Shown one piece after another: positions 44,585 to 54,341 of a stretch of DNA of 64,000 bases. Positions within the stretch are counted from its first letter, which is position 1, and the number at the start of each line of letters is the position of its first letter. Both the position numbers and the translations under genes were made by a program. The notes beneath the pieces were generated by a model, which saw only the letters and a program-made list of their open reading frames with translations, was not told the DNA's origin and searched no databases. The stretch comes from Acidobacteriaceae bacterium (GTDB taxonomy: Bacteria > Acidobacteriota > Terriglobia > Terriglobales > Acidobacteriaceae): contig DAIDGW010000005.1 of the NCBI GenBank assembly GCA_027452245.1, forward strand, positions 1 through 64,000. Reading direction: 5' to 3'.

Positions 44585-45940
44585 ATGTCTGAGCGTTCGT
44601 GCCGTTCTGCCCTGCTGACGGACCTGTACGAAGTCACGATGGCGGCGGCTTACTTTGAAAACGGGTTTTCCGATAAGGCGAGCTTCGAGTTGTTTGTACG
44701 CTCGCTGCCGAAAGAGCGCGGGTATCTCATCGCGGCCGGCCTGGATCAGGCCCTGGAGTACCTGGAGAACCTGCAATTCCGGGAGGATGAAATCGCGTAC
44801 CTGCGCAGCCAGCCGGTCTTCCGCAATGTGCGCGATGAGTTTTTCGAATACCTGAAAGCTTTCCGTTTTACGGGCGAAGTGTGGGCGGTTCCGGAGGGCA
44901 CGCCGGTTTTTGGAGAGGAACCGTTACTGCGTGTGACGGCGCCCATGATCGAGGCGCAAGTGGTCGAGACCTTCCTGCTTTCTACGCTGACATTCCAAAG
45001 CATGATTGCTTCGAAGGCAGCGCGAGTGGCATCGGCGGCGCAGGGGCGAACGATCATCGAATTCGGATCGCGGCGGGCGCATGGGCCAGAGGCCGGAGTG
45101 CTGGCGGCGCGTGCGGCGTACATCGGAGGCTGCGTCGGGACGTCGAACCTGGAAGCCGGGAAGCACTTCGGCATTCCTGTATTCGGAACCCTGGCCCATT
45201 CGTTCGTGATGGCCTATGACGACGAAGAAGACGCTTTCCAGAGATTCATCAATATTTTCCCCGAGCGGAATGTATTGCTGGTAGATACGTACGACACCAT
45301 GGCTGCAATCGAGAAGATTATTCGAAACGGTTGGCATCCGGCAGCGGTGCGGTTGGATAGCGGCAACCTGCTCGCCTTGTCGAAACTGGCGCGCAAGCGG
45401 CTCGATGATGGCGGACTGCGGAAGACGGAGATATTTGCCAGCGGAGACCTGGACGAGTTCGCGATTGCAGAGTTGCTGGCGAAAGGCGCTCCCGTGGACT
45501 CGTTTGGAGTAGGAACGGCCCTGGCGACTTCGAAGGATGCTCCGGCGCTGAGCGGGGTGTACAAACTGGTGGATCTGGAGTCGGAGGCGGGAATTTCGTA
45601 CCGGGCAAAATTCAGTCATGAGAAAGTCACGTATCCGGGACGCAAACAGGTATATCGGTTCCACCATCCCGACGGCACTTTCCGCGAAGATGTGATCGCC
45701 TGCGAAAGCGAGTCGCTGGAAGGAGCGCAACCGCTGGTGGAATGCGTGATGAAAAACGGAAAGCGGATCAAGGCGGCACCGAAGCTCCGCGAGATTCAGG
45801 ATCGCGCGCGGGAAGAGCGAATGAAGATTCCGGCGGATTGTGCGCGATTGCGCGAGCCGCAGAAGTATCCGGTGACTTTCAGTGACCGCCTGCGAGCGCT
45901 ACTGCGGGCGGTCCACAAAGAAATGGTTGTCAAACAGTGA
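44585..45940 (+). CDS. pncB: Nicotinate phosphoribosyltransferase
   Basis: Makes nicotinate mononucleotide from nicotinate and PRPP in NAD salvage. 451 residues. Family landmarks: LLTDLYEVTMAAAYFENG at the N-terminus, FELFVRSLPKERGYLIAAGL, IEFGSRRAHGPEAG (about 160-173), GTSNLEAGKHFGIPVFGTLAHSF and VRLDSGNLLALSKLARK, plus FASGDLDEFAIAEL. The residue that is phosphorylated in NAPRTases should lie in the GTLAHSF region (His). It is divergent from the previous gene. It is also close in length to the pncB of Gram-positive bacteria rather than of E. coli type. Confidence 0.94.
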   Translation: MSERSCRSALLTDLYEVTMAAAYFENGFSDKASFELFVRSLPKERGYLIAAGLDQALEYLENLQFREDEIAYLRSQPVFRNVRDEFFEYLKAFRFTGEVWAVPEGTPVFGEEPLLRVTAPMIEAQVVETFLLSTLTFQSMIASKAARVASAAQGRTIIEFGSRRAHGPEAGVLAARAAYIGGCVGTSNLEAGKHFGIPVFGTLAHSFVMAYDDEEDAFQRFINIFPERNVLLVDTYDTMAAIEKIIRNGWHPAAVRLDSGNLLALSKLARKRLDDGGLRKTEIFASGDLDEFAIAELLAKGAPVDSFGVGTALATSKDAPALSGVYKLVDLESEAGISYRAKFSHEKVTYPGRKQVYRFHHPDGTFREDVIACESESLEGAQPLVECVMKNGKRIKAAPKLREIQDRAREERMKIPADCARLREPQKYPVTFSDRLRALLRAVHKEMVVKQ

Positions 45941-45969
45941 AAGGACAGAGCTGAGCACCGAAATTTTCT

Positions 45970-47301
45970 CTAGCCCACACGCAATTTCTTCTGCATTTGC
46001 TCCAGAGTTACACCGCTGGTTTCCGGGTAGATAAAAAGCACCACAAAGAATTGGAGCACCATCATGGCTGCGAAAAAGGCGAAGGGTATCGACTTCGACC
46101 ATGCGGCAACGGTCGGGAATGCGAACGAGATGATGGCGTTCGTCAGCCAGTGTGTGAGGCTGCCGAGGCTCTGTCCTTTGGCGCGGACGCGGTTGGGGAA
46201 GACTTCGCTGAGATACACCCAGATGACCGATCCCTGGGAGAAGGCGAAACTGGCGATGAATCCGACGAGGAGCCAGAGCAGTAGATTGCGATGGCGGTTA
46301 GCGGTGAAGATAAGTGCGACTCCCGCGAGGCAAATGGCGGTGCCAACCGCGCCGACGAGGAGAAGCTTCTTGCGCCCGAACTTGTCGATGACTGACATGG
46401 CGATAACGGTAAAGATCAGGTTGGTAAGCCCGACGGCGACAGCCTGCACGTCCCCGGAAATCTGGGAGTAGCCCGCGGCCGCGAAAATGTCGTTCAGGTA
46501 GTACAGAATGGCGTTGATGCCGGAAAGCTGGTTGAACATGCCCACGGTGATTGCGAGAAAGATGGGCAGCCGATACTTGCTGGAAAATAGCGGTTCGTCG
46601 GCGTGACCGTGCTCAGCGTCGATCGAGAGGATGATTTCCTGCAATTCCTGCTCGTAATTCTCTTCACCGATCAATTGCAGAACGCTGCGCGCTTCGGGGA
46701 TACGCTGTTTTTTGACCAGCCAACGCGGGCTGCGGGGAATAGCGAAGAGAAGGGCAAGAAAGATGGCGGCGGGAGCGGCCGCGATCCCGAGTTTCCATCG
46801 CCATTCCATATTGATTGCGAAGTGCTGGACGCTAATCAGGAAATTCGAGAGGTATGCCAGGAGGATTCCGGCGACGACATTGAATTGGAAGACTCCGACG
46901 AGGCGTCCGCGCCAGGCCGCAGGAGCGATTTCGGCGATATACATGGGCCCCAGCACCGAGGAGCCGCCGATGCCGAGGCCTCCAATGAAGCGGAATACCA
47001 CGAGAGCGTCCCAGTTCCAGGCAAAGGCGCATCCCAAGGCGGAGAGGACGTAAAGGATTGCCAGGACGCGAAGGCTATCACGGCGTCCGTACCTGTCTCC
47101 CGGAATGCCCGCGAACATGGCGCCGACAATGGTCCCAATCAGGGCGGCAGAAACGGTGACGCCCAGCAATCCCGGAGTCAGGCGATAAACACTGGTGAGA
47201 CTGCCGGTCGTGCCAGAGATGACGGCAGTATCGAATCCAAACAGCAGGCCGCCGAGAGCGGCAACTACTGTGCTTTTGATGAGTGCGGCAGTCAGCTTCA
47301 T
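45970..47301 (-). CDS. Sugar porter family MFS transporter
   Basis: A 443-residue, twelve-helix symporter-type carrier of the XylE/GalP/GLUT family. Signature motifs: GGLLFGFDTAVISG in helix 1, GDRYGRRDSLR after helix 2, YIAEIAPAAWRGRLVG, PRSPRWLVKK (PESPRWL), QLSGINAILYY, DKFGRKKLLLVG and YLSEVFPNRVRAKGQS. These indicate a hexose or pentose carrier; the exact sugar is unknown. It is convergent with pncB (29 bp apart) and divergent from the DUF72 gene. Confidence 0.92.
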   Translation of the reverse strand: MKLTAALIKSTVVAALGGLLFGFDTAVISGTTGSLTSVYRLTPGLLGVTVSAALIGTIVGAMFAGIPGDRYGRRDSLRVLAILYVLSALGCAFAWNWDALVVFRFIGGLGIGGSSVLGPMYIAEIAPAAWRGRLVGVFQFNVVAGILLAYLSNFLISVQHFAINMEWRWKLGIAAAPAAIFLALLFAIPRSPRWLVKKQRIPEARSVLQLIGEENYEQELQEIILSIDAEHGHADEPLFSSKYRLPIFLAITVGMFNQLSGINAILYYLNDIFAAAGYSQISGDVQAVAVGLTNLIFTVIAMSVIDKFGRKKLLLVGAVGTAICLAGVALIFTANRHRNLLLWLLVGFIASFAFSQGSVIWVYLSEVFPNRVRAKGQSLGSLTHWLTNAIISFAFPTVAAWSKSIPFAFFAAMMVLQFFVVLFIYPETSGVTLEQMQKKLRVG

Positions 47302-47435
47302 GGGCTTATCGAAGTGAAGGTGACATCATCGCATGGCGGGTGCCGGGATTTGAATTCTTTTGAAAATGTCGCCAAAAGTGATCCCACGGCGATGAAAAAC
47401 AACTGGCAGACCTCCGGCCGGCATCCTCTTTAACG

Positions 47436-48188
47436 ATGGGCTGCGACATTCGCATTGGGACGTCAGGATTTCATTACAAGCACTGGCGAGGGCACTTTTA
47501 TCCGGAAAAGATGCCGTCATCGCAGTGGCTGAATTTCTACCTGCAACATTTCGATACGCTGGAGTTGAACAACAGCTTTTATCGTCTGCCTACCGTCGGC
47601 GCGTTTGAGAACTGGCGCGACAGTACGCCGGCGAATTTTGTCTTTGCAGTGAAAGCCAGCCGATTTCTCACGCATAACAAGAAACTGAAGGACCCGGAAA
47701 ACGCCCTGGATAATCTGCTGCCAAGGGCGGCCCATCTCGGGAAAAAACTCGGACCAATACTGTTCCAGCTTCCTCCGCAATGGAAGGTGAACCCGGAACG
47801 GCTGATGGGACTGCTGGAGATCTTGCCGAAAGAGCTGCGCTATGCCTTCGAGTTCCGGGAGTTGTCGTGGCTTACGCCGGAGATCAATAAGATCCTGGAG
47901 AGGTTCAATGCGGCGTTCTGCATTTATGAACTGGCCGGGTATCACTCGCCACTCGAGGTGACGGCGGATTTTGCATACGTTCGATTGCATGGCCCGGCGG
48001 CGGGAAAATATCAAGGCAGCTATAGCGATGAGCGCCTCAATGAATGGGCCAAACGAATTCGTGACTGGGCGAAAAGTCTGAAGGCTGTCTACATCTATTT
48101 TGATAACGACCAGGCCGGTTATGCGGCACAGAACGCGCTTAAGCTGAAACGGATGGTGTCACGACACGCGGCCCGGAATGCAGCCTGA
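47436..48188 (+). CDS. DUF72 family protein
   Basis: A 250-residue TIM-barrel-like protein of the DUF72 (YecE) family. Features: IRIGTSGFHYKHWRGHFYPE at the N-terminus, FDTLELNNSFYRLPT, FVFAVKASRFLTHNKKL, LGPILFQLPPQWK and YIYFDNDQAGYAAQNAL. No biochemical function is established for the family. It stands alone, opposite a rhodanese gene that ends 2 bp after it. Confidence 0.9.
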   Translation: MGCDIRIGTSGFHYKHWRGHFYPEKMPSSQWLNFYLQHFDTLELNNSFYRLPTVGAFENWRDSTPANFVFAVKASRFLTHNKKLKDPENALDNLLPRAAHLGKKLGPILFQLPPQWKVNPERLMGLLEILPKELRYAFEFRELSWLTPEINKILERFNAAFCIYELAGYHSPLEVTADFAYVRLHGPAAGKYQGSYSDERLNEWAKRIRDWAKSLKAVYIYFDNDQAGYAAQNALKLKRMVSRHAARNAA

Positions 48189-48190
48189 GC

Positions 48191-48568
48191 TCAGTCCTGA
48201 GTGAGCGGGTATCCTTTTTCGCGCCACTCGCGGATACCGCCATCCATCGAGATGACATTCTTGTAGCCCATCTTCTGCAGGTTGTCGGCGGTGAGCGCAG
48301 AGCGGAATCCACCGCCGCAATAGAGAACCATTTCCGTGTTCAAATCCGGGACGCGGTGCTCGATGTCGCGCTCGATGATGCCTTTGCCGAGGTGAATGGC
48401 CCCGGGAAGATGATCTTTGGCGAATTCGCTCTCTTCGCGAACGTCGACGAGCATGAAATTATCGTTCTGGTCGAGCCTGTGCTTGATCTGATCGACCGTA
48501 GTTTCGCGGACGCGCGATTTCGCGTCGTCTACCAGCTTCAGGAATCGTGGCGGATGGTGGTGGGCCAT
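48191..48568 (-). CDS. Single-domain rhodanese-like protein
   Basis: A 125-residue sulfurtransferase-type protein. Rhodanese motifs: LVDVREESEFAKDHLPGAIHLG, then the active-site loop YCGGGFRSAL with catalytic Cys near residue 84, and the C-terminal MGYKNVISMDGGIREWREKGYP. It probably handles persulfide sulfur in the cytoplasm; no signal peptide. The 40-bp interval to the divergent pseudouridine synthase gene must hold both promoters. Confidence 0.9.
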   Translation of the reverse strand: MAHHHPPRFLKLVDDAKSRVRETTVDQIKHRLDQNDNFMLVDVREESEFAKDHLPGAIHLGKGIIERDIEHRVPDLNTEMVLYCGGGFRSALTADNLQKMGYKNVISMDGGIREWREKGYPLTQD

Positions 48569-48608
48569 TCAGTTTGTCCTCCGGTCTGTTTTCGATGTTC
48601 TATTTTGG

Positions 48609-49445
48609 ATGAAGGATAGGGATCGGGCAAAGGCCTCCGGTAACATATTTCTCGTGCCAGGGGGCAAAAGCACGAGGGGCCAGCGAAGGGTAGGGCTGGC
48701 ACGGGCGTTGTCGAAGCTGGGGTTCTGCTCACGATCTCGAGCCGCGCAACTGATTTCGTCGGGACGAGTGCGGCTGAACGGGAGGGTGCGGCGTGACCCG
48801 GAAACCCCGGTTTCGTTGGCCGGCGATCGCATTGAAGTTGACGATCGGAGTGTCACTCGCGCCGAAAAAGTCTATCTGATGATGAACAAGCCCCGAGGAC
48901 TGATCACGACCGCCTCCGATGAAAAGGGCAGGGCAACGATTTACGAGCTACTTGAGAAGTCGGGCGAAATTGGGGGTGTGAAATGGATTGCGCCGGTCGG
49001 CCGGCTCGACAAGGCGAGTGAGGGACTGCTACTGCTGACCAACGACTCGGAGTGGGGCGCCCGGATCGCCGCTCCGGAGACGCATTTGGATAAGACTTAT
49101 TACGTGCAAGTGGGGAGCGTACTGAAACCGGAACAACTGCGGCTCCTGACGGGTGGGGTGAGAATGCAGGATGGTGAACGGCTGAGCGTTAAGGAGGCGA
49201 CGTTGCTGCGATCAGGCGAGAAGAATTGCTGGGTCGCGATTGTCCTCGACGAGGGCAAGAACCGGCAAATCCGGCGCATCTTTGACGCGATGGAGATTGA
49301 GGTTTTGCGGCTGATCCGGGTCGCGATTGGCCCGTTGGTGCTGGGGAACTTGGCAAAGGGCGGAGTTCGAAGGCTTACCCTGGAAGAAATGCGGTTGCTG
49401 GACACGGCTATGGGAAATACTCGATTCAAGTGTGATCAGAATTAG
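48609..49445 (+). CDS. Pseudouridine synthase of the RsuA/RluB family
   Basis: A 278-residue RNA-modifying enzyme. The N-terminal S4 RNA-binding domain (about 30-75, LARALSKLGFCSRSRAAQLI, GRVRLNG) is followed by the synthase domain with KPRGLITTASDEKGRATIYE and the catalytic Asp in PVGRLDKASEGLLLLTND, and ending GKNRQIRRIFDAM. It probably modifies rRNA; the RsuA, RluB, RluE and RluF subgroups cannot be separated from this alone. The first 20-25 residues are weakly conserved, so an internal start is possible. Confidence 0.9.
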   Translation: MKDRDRAKASGNIFLVPGGKSTRGQRRVGLARALSKLGFCSRSRAAQLISSGRVRLNGRVRRDPETPVSLAGDRIEVDDRSVTRAEKVYLMMNKPRGLITTASDEKGRATIYELLEKSGEIGGVKWIAPVGRLDKASEGLLLLTNDSEWGARIAAPETHLDKTYYVQVGSVLKPEQLRLLTGGVRMQDGERLSVKEATLLRSGEKNCWVAIVLDEGKNRQIRRIFDAMEIEVLRLIRVAIGPLVLGNLAKGGVRRLTLEEMRLLDTAMGNTRFKCDQN

Positions 49446-49577
49446 GCTCCTGAGATCCTGGATGTCGAAAGGTGCAGTGGAGCCGGGGTTGGGATTGGAA
49501 CCAGGTTTTAGTACGTTTTTACTATGTCGCTTTGAGACTTCAGCCGCTATTTTGATCAACACGCGATTTCGGGGTCG

Positions 49578-52472
49578 GTGGCAGTAGCGGCAGTGGGGTT
49601 GGGGCTCCATTCTTCGATGTTCTTCGCAACATTATTTCGGAGGGCGATCGCCCGTGGTCCGTTTTGGCTGGTGGGTTTTCTGGCCATCACGGCCGCGTAC
49701 CTTTTTACGTATCCGCAGGCCAATGTCATTTACGCGGCTGTCGTGCTGCTGCATGCGTTTGCCGGACTCGTGCTCGCGATTCTGCTGATTCCCACTATTC
49801 GCAGGTTGTATCGAGAGTCGAACTGGGCCGGGCGTGGTGGCTGGATCTTGATCGCGGCAGGTGCCGTAGTCGGCCTGATTCTGATCAAGACCGGAACCCC
49901 ACTCTCCGAATGGAACAAGCTGTATCTGCACATCGCGCTATCGATGGCGGGGGTGGGATTACTTGCCGCTGCACTCTGGAGTGCGCGGTCATCGCGTTCT
50001 GGCGTTGTGGCGCTGCGCAGCGCGATTTGCTTAGTGGCGCTGGCGGGAATCGGATATGGCTCGTTCCGGATCAGGGACCGATGGGAGACGAGCCGCCGCA
50101 TTGAGAATCCGACGATGCCGCCGGAGAGCATGAACGGCGAGGGAGATGGGCCTCGCGGGCCGTTTTTCCCAAGTTCCGCGCAGGTATACGGTCATCAGAA
50201 GATCCCGAGCAAGTTCTTCATGGAGTCGGACTCGTGCAAGCGTTGTCATGAGGACATCTACAACGACTGGTACAGTTCGGCCCACCATTATTCCTCCTTC
50301 AACAACCAGTGGTACCGCAAAGCCGTCGAGTACATGCAGGACACGGTGGGCACGCGGCCCTCGAAATGGTGCGGAGGGTGTCACGATCCAGCCGTACTCT
50401 ATGCAGGTTTGATGGACACTCCGATCAAGCAGATCGTGCATCGTCCGGAGGCGCAGGCGGGTCTGGGATGTATGATGTGCCACTCGATTGCGAACGTGAA
50501 AAGCACGATGGGACAGGGGGATTTCTATCTGGAATATCCGAAGCTGCACGCGCTGGCGGCCAGCAAGAATCCCATCGTGCGCACGCTGCACGATTTCGTC
50601 GTGAATCTGAATCCGGAGCCGCACCGGCGGGTCTTTCTCAAGCCTTTCATGAGGACGCAGACGGCAGAGTTCTGTTCCTCGTGCCACAAGGTTCACCTGG
50701 ACGTTCCGGTGAATGGTTATCGCTGGATCCGCGGATTTAACGAATACGATAATTGGCAGGCCAGCGGAGTTTCCGGACAGGGCGCGCGTTCGTTCTACTA
50801 TCCCTCAAAGCCCTTGCAGTGCGCCGATTGCCACATGCCCATGGAAGCGTCGCACGACATGGGCAATGTGCATGGCATGATCCACTCGCACCGGTTCCTG
50901 GCGGCGAATACGGCACTTCCAACCGCGAATGAGGATGAGAAACAGCTGGAGCTCACGGAGAAGTTCCTGAAGAGCGGAGCGGTTTCGGTGGACATTTTTG
51001 CCATGTCTCCCGCGCAGTCTGAGCAGAAAGCCGGCGTAGCGTCGCAATCGGAGCTGGCGACTACCTTTGCCGTGGGCGAAGAAGCGGAGCACAACATCAC
51101 GGCCGAGACCACGGGAGAAACGGCTCCGGTAACGGCACCTTTGAATGAGGTTCAGCCGCCGCTGCGACGGGGCGACACCGTGCGGATCGATGTGGTGGTG
51201 CGGACGAAAAATGTCGGCCACTTTTTCCCCGGCGGGACAGTAGATGCATACGACACCTGGCTGGAACTGAAAGGCACAGACGAAAAGGGCCGGACGGTTT
51301 TCTGGAGCGGCATGGTGGAAGACAACGGAAAAGGTCCAGTCGAGCCGGGAGCGCATTTCTACCGGTCGCTGCAGATCGATGCGCACGGCAATCTGATCAA
51401 TAAGCGGAACTCCTGGGCGACGCGGGCCGTTGTCTACGTGCGGCTGATCCCGCCGGGCGCAGCCGACACCGTCCATTACCGCGTGCACATTCCGGAAAAT
51501 GCCGGGGACAAGATCACGTTCCATGCGCGTCTTTGCTATCGCAAGTTCTCATGGTGGGAGACGCAATTCGCGTTCGCGGGAACGCCGGATCCCAAGGCGC
51601 CGCCTGCGGTCACGCCGGATTACGATGACCGGCCATTCCTGTTTACGGCGTCGTTGCAGGGAGTCTCTGCAAAAGAAGAGAAAATTCCCGACCTCCCAAT
51701 TGTGGCAATGGCAGAGGACGAAATCACGCTGCCGGTTGTGTCAAGCAACGCAGCGAAATTCGAACCCAAGGTCATCACGAAAAAGGAAGAATGGCAGCGC
51801 TGGAACGACTATGGGATCGGACTCTTTCTTCAGGGAGATCTGAAAGGCGCGGCAGAGGCATTCCGAAAAGTGACGGAAGCCGATCCGAACAATCCCGACG
51901 GATGGGTGAACATCGGGCGTTGTGCCGTGCAGGAAGGGGACATGGCGCGGGCGCGAACCGTCCTGCAGAAAGCAATTTCCTTGCAGCCCGACCTGGCCCG
52001 CGCAAACTATTACTATGCGCGGGTGCTGCGCGCCGACGGCAATTACGCCGGGGCCGAGCAGGAACTGCACAAGGTCCTGGCACAGTATCCTCGGGACCGC
52101 GTCGCGTTGAACGATCTGGGACGCGTGCTTTTCCTGGAGCGGCGATACAACGATGCGGTCAAAGTGCTGGATGCGGTGCTGGCTGTCGATCCGGAGGATT
52201 TGCAGGCGCATTACAACCTGATGCTTTGCTACAACGGATTGGGAAACGAGAAACTCGCGAACCAGCATAAGGAGCGCTACTTGCGGTTCAAAGCAGATGA
52301 GGCTTCGCAGGCGATTACCGGGCCGTACCGTCAGAAACATTCCGATGACAATAATGAAAGACAGGCCGTGCACGAGCACGTTTCGGTTCCGCTGCCGGCG
52401 CTTGTGAACGAAAGAGGCATAGCAAAGGCCGAGAGCCGGGCAAGTATTCCATCCCACGGAGCTTCCAAGTAG
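49578..52472 (+). CDS. Membrane-anchored pentaheme c-type cytochrome with C-terminal TPRs
   Basis: A 964-residue protein. Four N-terminal hydrophobic segments (about 20-155) anchor an extracytoplasmic heme domain with five CXXCH sites: CKRCH (about 220), CGGCH (264), CMMCH (297), CSSCH (365) and CADCH (414). Next comes a beta-rich region (VRIDVVVRTKNVGHFFPGG), then three to four tetratricopeptide repeats from about 735 (AAEAFRKVTEADPNNPDGWV). The layout resembles cytochrome c554/NrfA-type electron carriers fused to a TPR scaffold. The start is GTG at 49578 or ATG at 49617. Its stop abuts the next ATG, so the three-gene unit to 57902 is an operon. Confidence 0.85.
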   Translation: MAVAAVGLGLHSSMFFATLFRRAIARGPFWLVGFLAITAAYLFTYPQANVIYAAVVLLHAFAGLVLAILLIPTIRRLYRESNWAGRGGWILIAAGAVVGLILIKTGTPLSEWNKLYLHIALSMAGVGLLAAALWSARSSRSGVVALRSAICLVALAGIGYGSFRIRDRWETSRRIENPTMPPESMNGEGDGPRGPFFPSSAQVYGHQKIPSKFFMESDSCKRCHEDIYNDWYSSAHHYSSFNNQWYRKAVEYMQDTVGTRPSKWCGGCHDPAVLYAGLMDTPIKQIVHRPEAQAGLGCMMCHSIANVKSTMGQGDFYLEYPKLHALAASKNPIVRTLHDFVVNLNPEPHRRVFLKPFMRTQTAEFCSSCHKVHLDVPVNGYRWIRGFNEYDNWQASGVSGQGARSFYYPSKPLQCADCHMPMEASHDMGNVHGMIHSHRFLAANTALPTANEDEKQLELTEKFLKSGAVSVDIFAMSPAQSEQKAGVASQSELATTFAVGEEAEHNITAETTGETAPVTAPLNEVQPPLRRGDTVRIDVVVRTKNVGHFFPGGTVDAYDTWLELKGTDEKGRTVFWSGMVEDNGKGPVEPGAHFYRSLQIDAHGNLINKRNSWATRAVVYVRLIPPGAADTVHYRVHIPENAGDKITFHARLCYRKFSWWETQFAFAGTPDPKAPPAVTPDYDDRPFLFTASLQGVSAKEEKIPDLPIVAMAEDEITLPVVSSNAAKFEPKVITKKEEWQRWNDYGIGLFLQGDLKGAAEAFRKVTEADPNNPDGWVNIGRCAVQEGDMARARTVLQKAISLQPDLARANYYYARVLRADGNYAGAEQELHKVLAQYPRDRVALNDLGRVLFLERRYNDAVKVLDAVLAVDPEDLQAHYNLMLCYNGLGNEKLANQHKERYLRFKADEASQAITGPYRQKHSDDNNERQAVHEHVSVPLPALVNERGIAKAESRASIPSHGASK

Positions 52473-54275
52473 ATGGCTTTACGAAATTGTGAATGCGCCA
52501 CAGAGACACGGGGTCACAGAAAAGCATTCCTTCTCTCTCTCTCACGCCTTTTCTGGGCGTCTGTGTCTCTGTGGCTAATGGGGGCCCTGGTTGCAACCGA
52601 GGGCGCGGCTCAGACCGTACATTTCCGCGACATCACAGCGCAAGCTGGGATTCATTTCACGCACAACAGTGGAGCCTTCGGAAAGAAGTGGCTGCCGGAA
52701 ACTATGGGGCCCGGATGTGCTTTCATCGATTACGACAATGACGGATATGCCGATGTGCTACTTGTCAACGGGTCTGATTTTCCGGGACACCCCAGGAACG
52801 GCGCGACCACGCTCAAGCTCTATCACAACAATCACGACGGAACTTTCACCGACGTAACCCGCAAGGCCGGGTTGTCGTCTTCGTTTTTCGGACTCGGTAT
52901 AGCAGTCGGCGATTACGACAACGATGGTTTCGATGACATCTTTGTCACCACCCTCGGCCAGAATCATCTTTTTCACAACAATGGGAACGGAACGTTCACC
53001 GACGTGACGAAGTTTGCGGGGCTTGGGGGCCCGAATGATTTTTCGACCAGCGCCGCCTGGGTGGATTACGACCGCGACGGCAAACTCGATCTGGTAGTCG
53101 CGAATTATGTGCAGTGGAGCGAAAAAGGAGACCTCTTCTGCACAATCGACGGAACGCACAAATCGTATTGCACCCCGGAATCCTATAAAGGCGTTTCCGT
53201 GCGCCTTTGGCACAACTTGGGCAATGGCAAGTTCGAAGACGCAACGCGCAAAGCTGGACTCTACGATCCGACCTCGAAAAGCCTGGGTATCACGATTCTG
53301 GACTACAACTCGGATGGGTGGCCCGATCTGCTGATCGCCAACGATACCCAGCCGAACAAGTTGTATTTGAATAAGAAAGACGGGACATTTGAAGAGCGTG
53401 GCGTGGCCGCGGGAATTGCCTTCAGCGAAGACGGAGTGGCGCGCGCCGGCATGGGTACCGACGCCGCTGACTACGACCGCAGTGGACATCCCAGCGTGCT
53501 GATCACGAATTTTGCCAACCAGATGCTCTCGCTCTATCACAACGAAGGCAATGGTTTATTCGTGGACGAAGCCCCGCAGTCGGAAGTAGGACGCGCGTCG
53601 CTGGTTACGCTGGGATTCGGTTGTTTCTTCTTCGATTATGACAATGACGGTTGGCCCGACATTTTTGTTGCTGACGGGCACATCGAAGATCAGATCGAAC
53701 GCGTGCAGAAGCGCGTGAGCTATGCGGAGCCTCCCCACTTATTCCGGAATCTCGGCAATGGAAAATTTGCCGAGGTGACGAAGCAGATGGGAGCAAGTTT
53801 CGCAGCCGCCAAAGTAGCGCGGGGTGCGGCCTATGCCGACATTGAAAATGACGGTTTTCTGGATATATTGATGTCCACCAATTCAGGGCCAGCGTATCTA
53901 TTTCACAACGAAGGTGGAACCAATCATAGCCTGCGAGTGAAGTTGATTGGAACGAAATCGAATCGCGACGGGATTGGATCGGTCGTTCGCGTAGTGTCGA
54001 ACAACATGCAGGACAAGCAGTGGAAGATGCTGCGCTCGGGATCGAGCTATCTTTCGCAGAGCGAACTGGTACTGACGTTCGGGTTGGGCCAGCAAGCGAA
54101 AGCCGACATGATGGAAGTGCAGTGGCCCAGCGGGCACGTGGACCGGCTCGGGGACGTGAATGCGGGACAGACAATCACGATCGAGGAAGGCAAGGGGATC
54201 GTGTCCAGCCGGCGCTATAAGGCTCCAATCAAGGCGAGGTCCGCGATCACGCGAGTGGCGAACGCGCGCCACTGA
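52473..54275 (+). CDS. CRTAC1-type protein: FG-GAP/VCBS repeats plus ASPIC/UnbV domain
   Basis: A 600-residue exported protein. Its signal-peptide-like core (LSRLFWASVSLWLMGALVA) is encoded within an imperfect palindromic repeat (52497-52575). The body is a seven-bladed-propeller type array of calcium-binding repeats: DYDNDGYADVLLV, DYDNDGFDDIFVTT, DYDRDGKLDLVVANY, DYNSDGWPDLLIAND and DYDNDGWPDIFVADG. The C-terminal ASPIC/UnbV domain (about 510-580) has VQWPSGHVDRLGDVNAGQTI. The start ATG follows directly on the cytochrome stop (TAGATG), so translation is coupled. A downstream Met (MGALVATEG) is an alternative start. Confidence 0.85.
   Translation: MALRNCECATETRGHRKAFLLSLSRLFWASVSLWLMGALVATEGAAQTVHFRDITAQAGIHFTHNSGAFGKKWLPETMGPGCAFIDYDNDGYADVLLVNGSDFPGHPRNGATTLKLYHNNHDGTFTDVTRKAGLSSSFFGLGIAVGDYDNDGFDDIFVTTLGQNHLFHNNGNGTFTDVTKFAGLGGPNDFSTSAAWVDYDRDGKLDLVVANYVQWSEKGDLFCTIDGTHKSYCTPESYKGVSVRLWHNLGNGKFEDATRKAGLYDPTSKSLGITILDYNSDGWPDLLIANDTQPNKLYLNKKDGTFEERGVAAGIAFSEDGVARAGMGTDAADYDRSGHPSVLITNFANQMLSLYHNEGNGLFVDEAPQSEVGRASLVTLGFGCFFFDYDNDGWPDIFVADGHIEDQIERVQKRVSYAEPPHLFRNLGNGKFAEVTKQMGASFAAAKVARGAAYADIENDGFLDILMSTNSGPAYLFHNEGGTNHSLRVKLIGTKSNRDGIGSVVRVVSNNMQDKQWKMLRSGSSYLSQSELVLTFGLGQQAKADMMEVQWPSGHVDRLGDVNAGQTITIEEGKGIVSSRRYKAPIKARSAITRVANARH
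52497..52575. repeat. Imperfect palindromic repeat forming the signal-peptide codons
   Basis: Outer arms GCCACAGAGACAC (52497-52509) and GTGTCTCTGTGGC (52563-52575) are perfect inverted repeats, and inner arms CAGAAAAG (52517-52524) and CTTTTCTG (52548-52555) also pair. The sequence resembles the interspersed CACAGAGACACAGAG-type repeats I know from many bacterial genomes. It lies wholly inside the 5' end of the CRTAC1 gene. Confidence 0.7.
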
Positions 54276-54341
54276 ACCGCAGCGGCGAACATCGGAAGGC
54301 GCTGTGATCTGCGCACAGCCTGTGGTTAAATCTTCTGAAAA

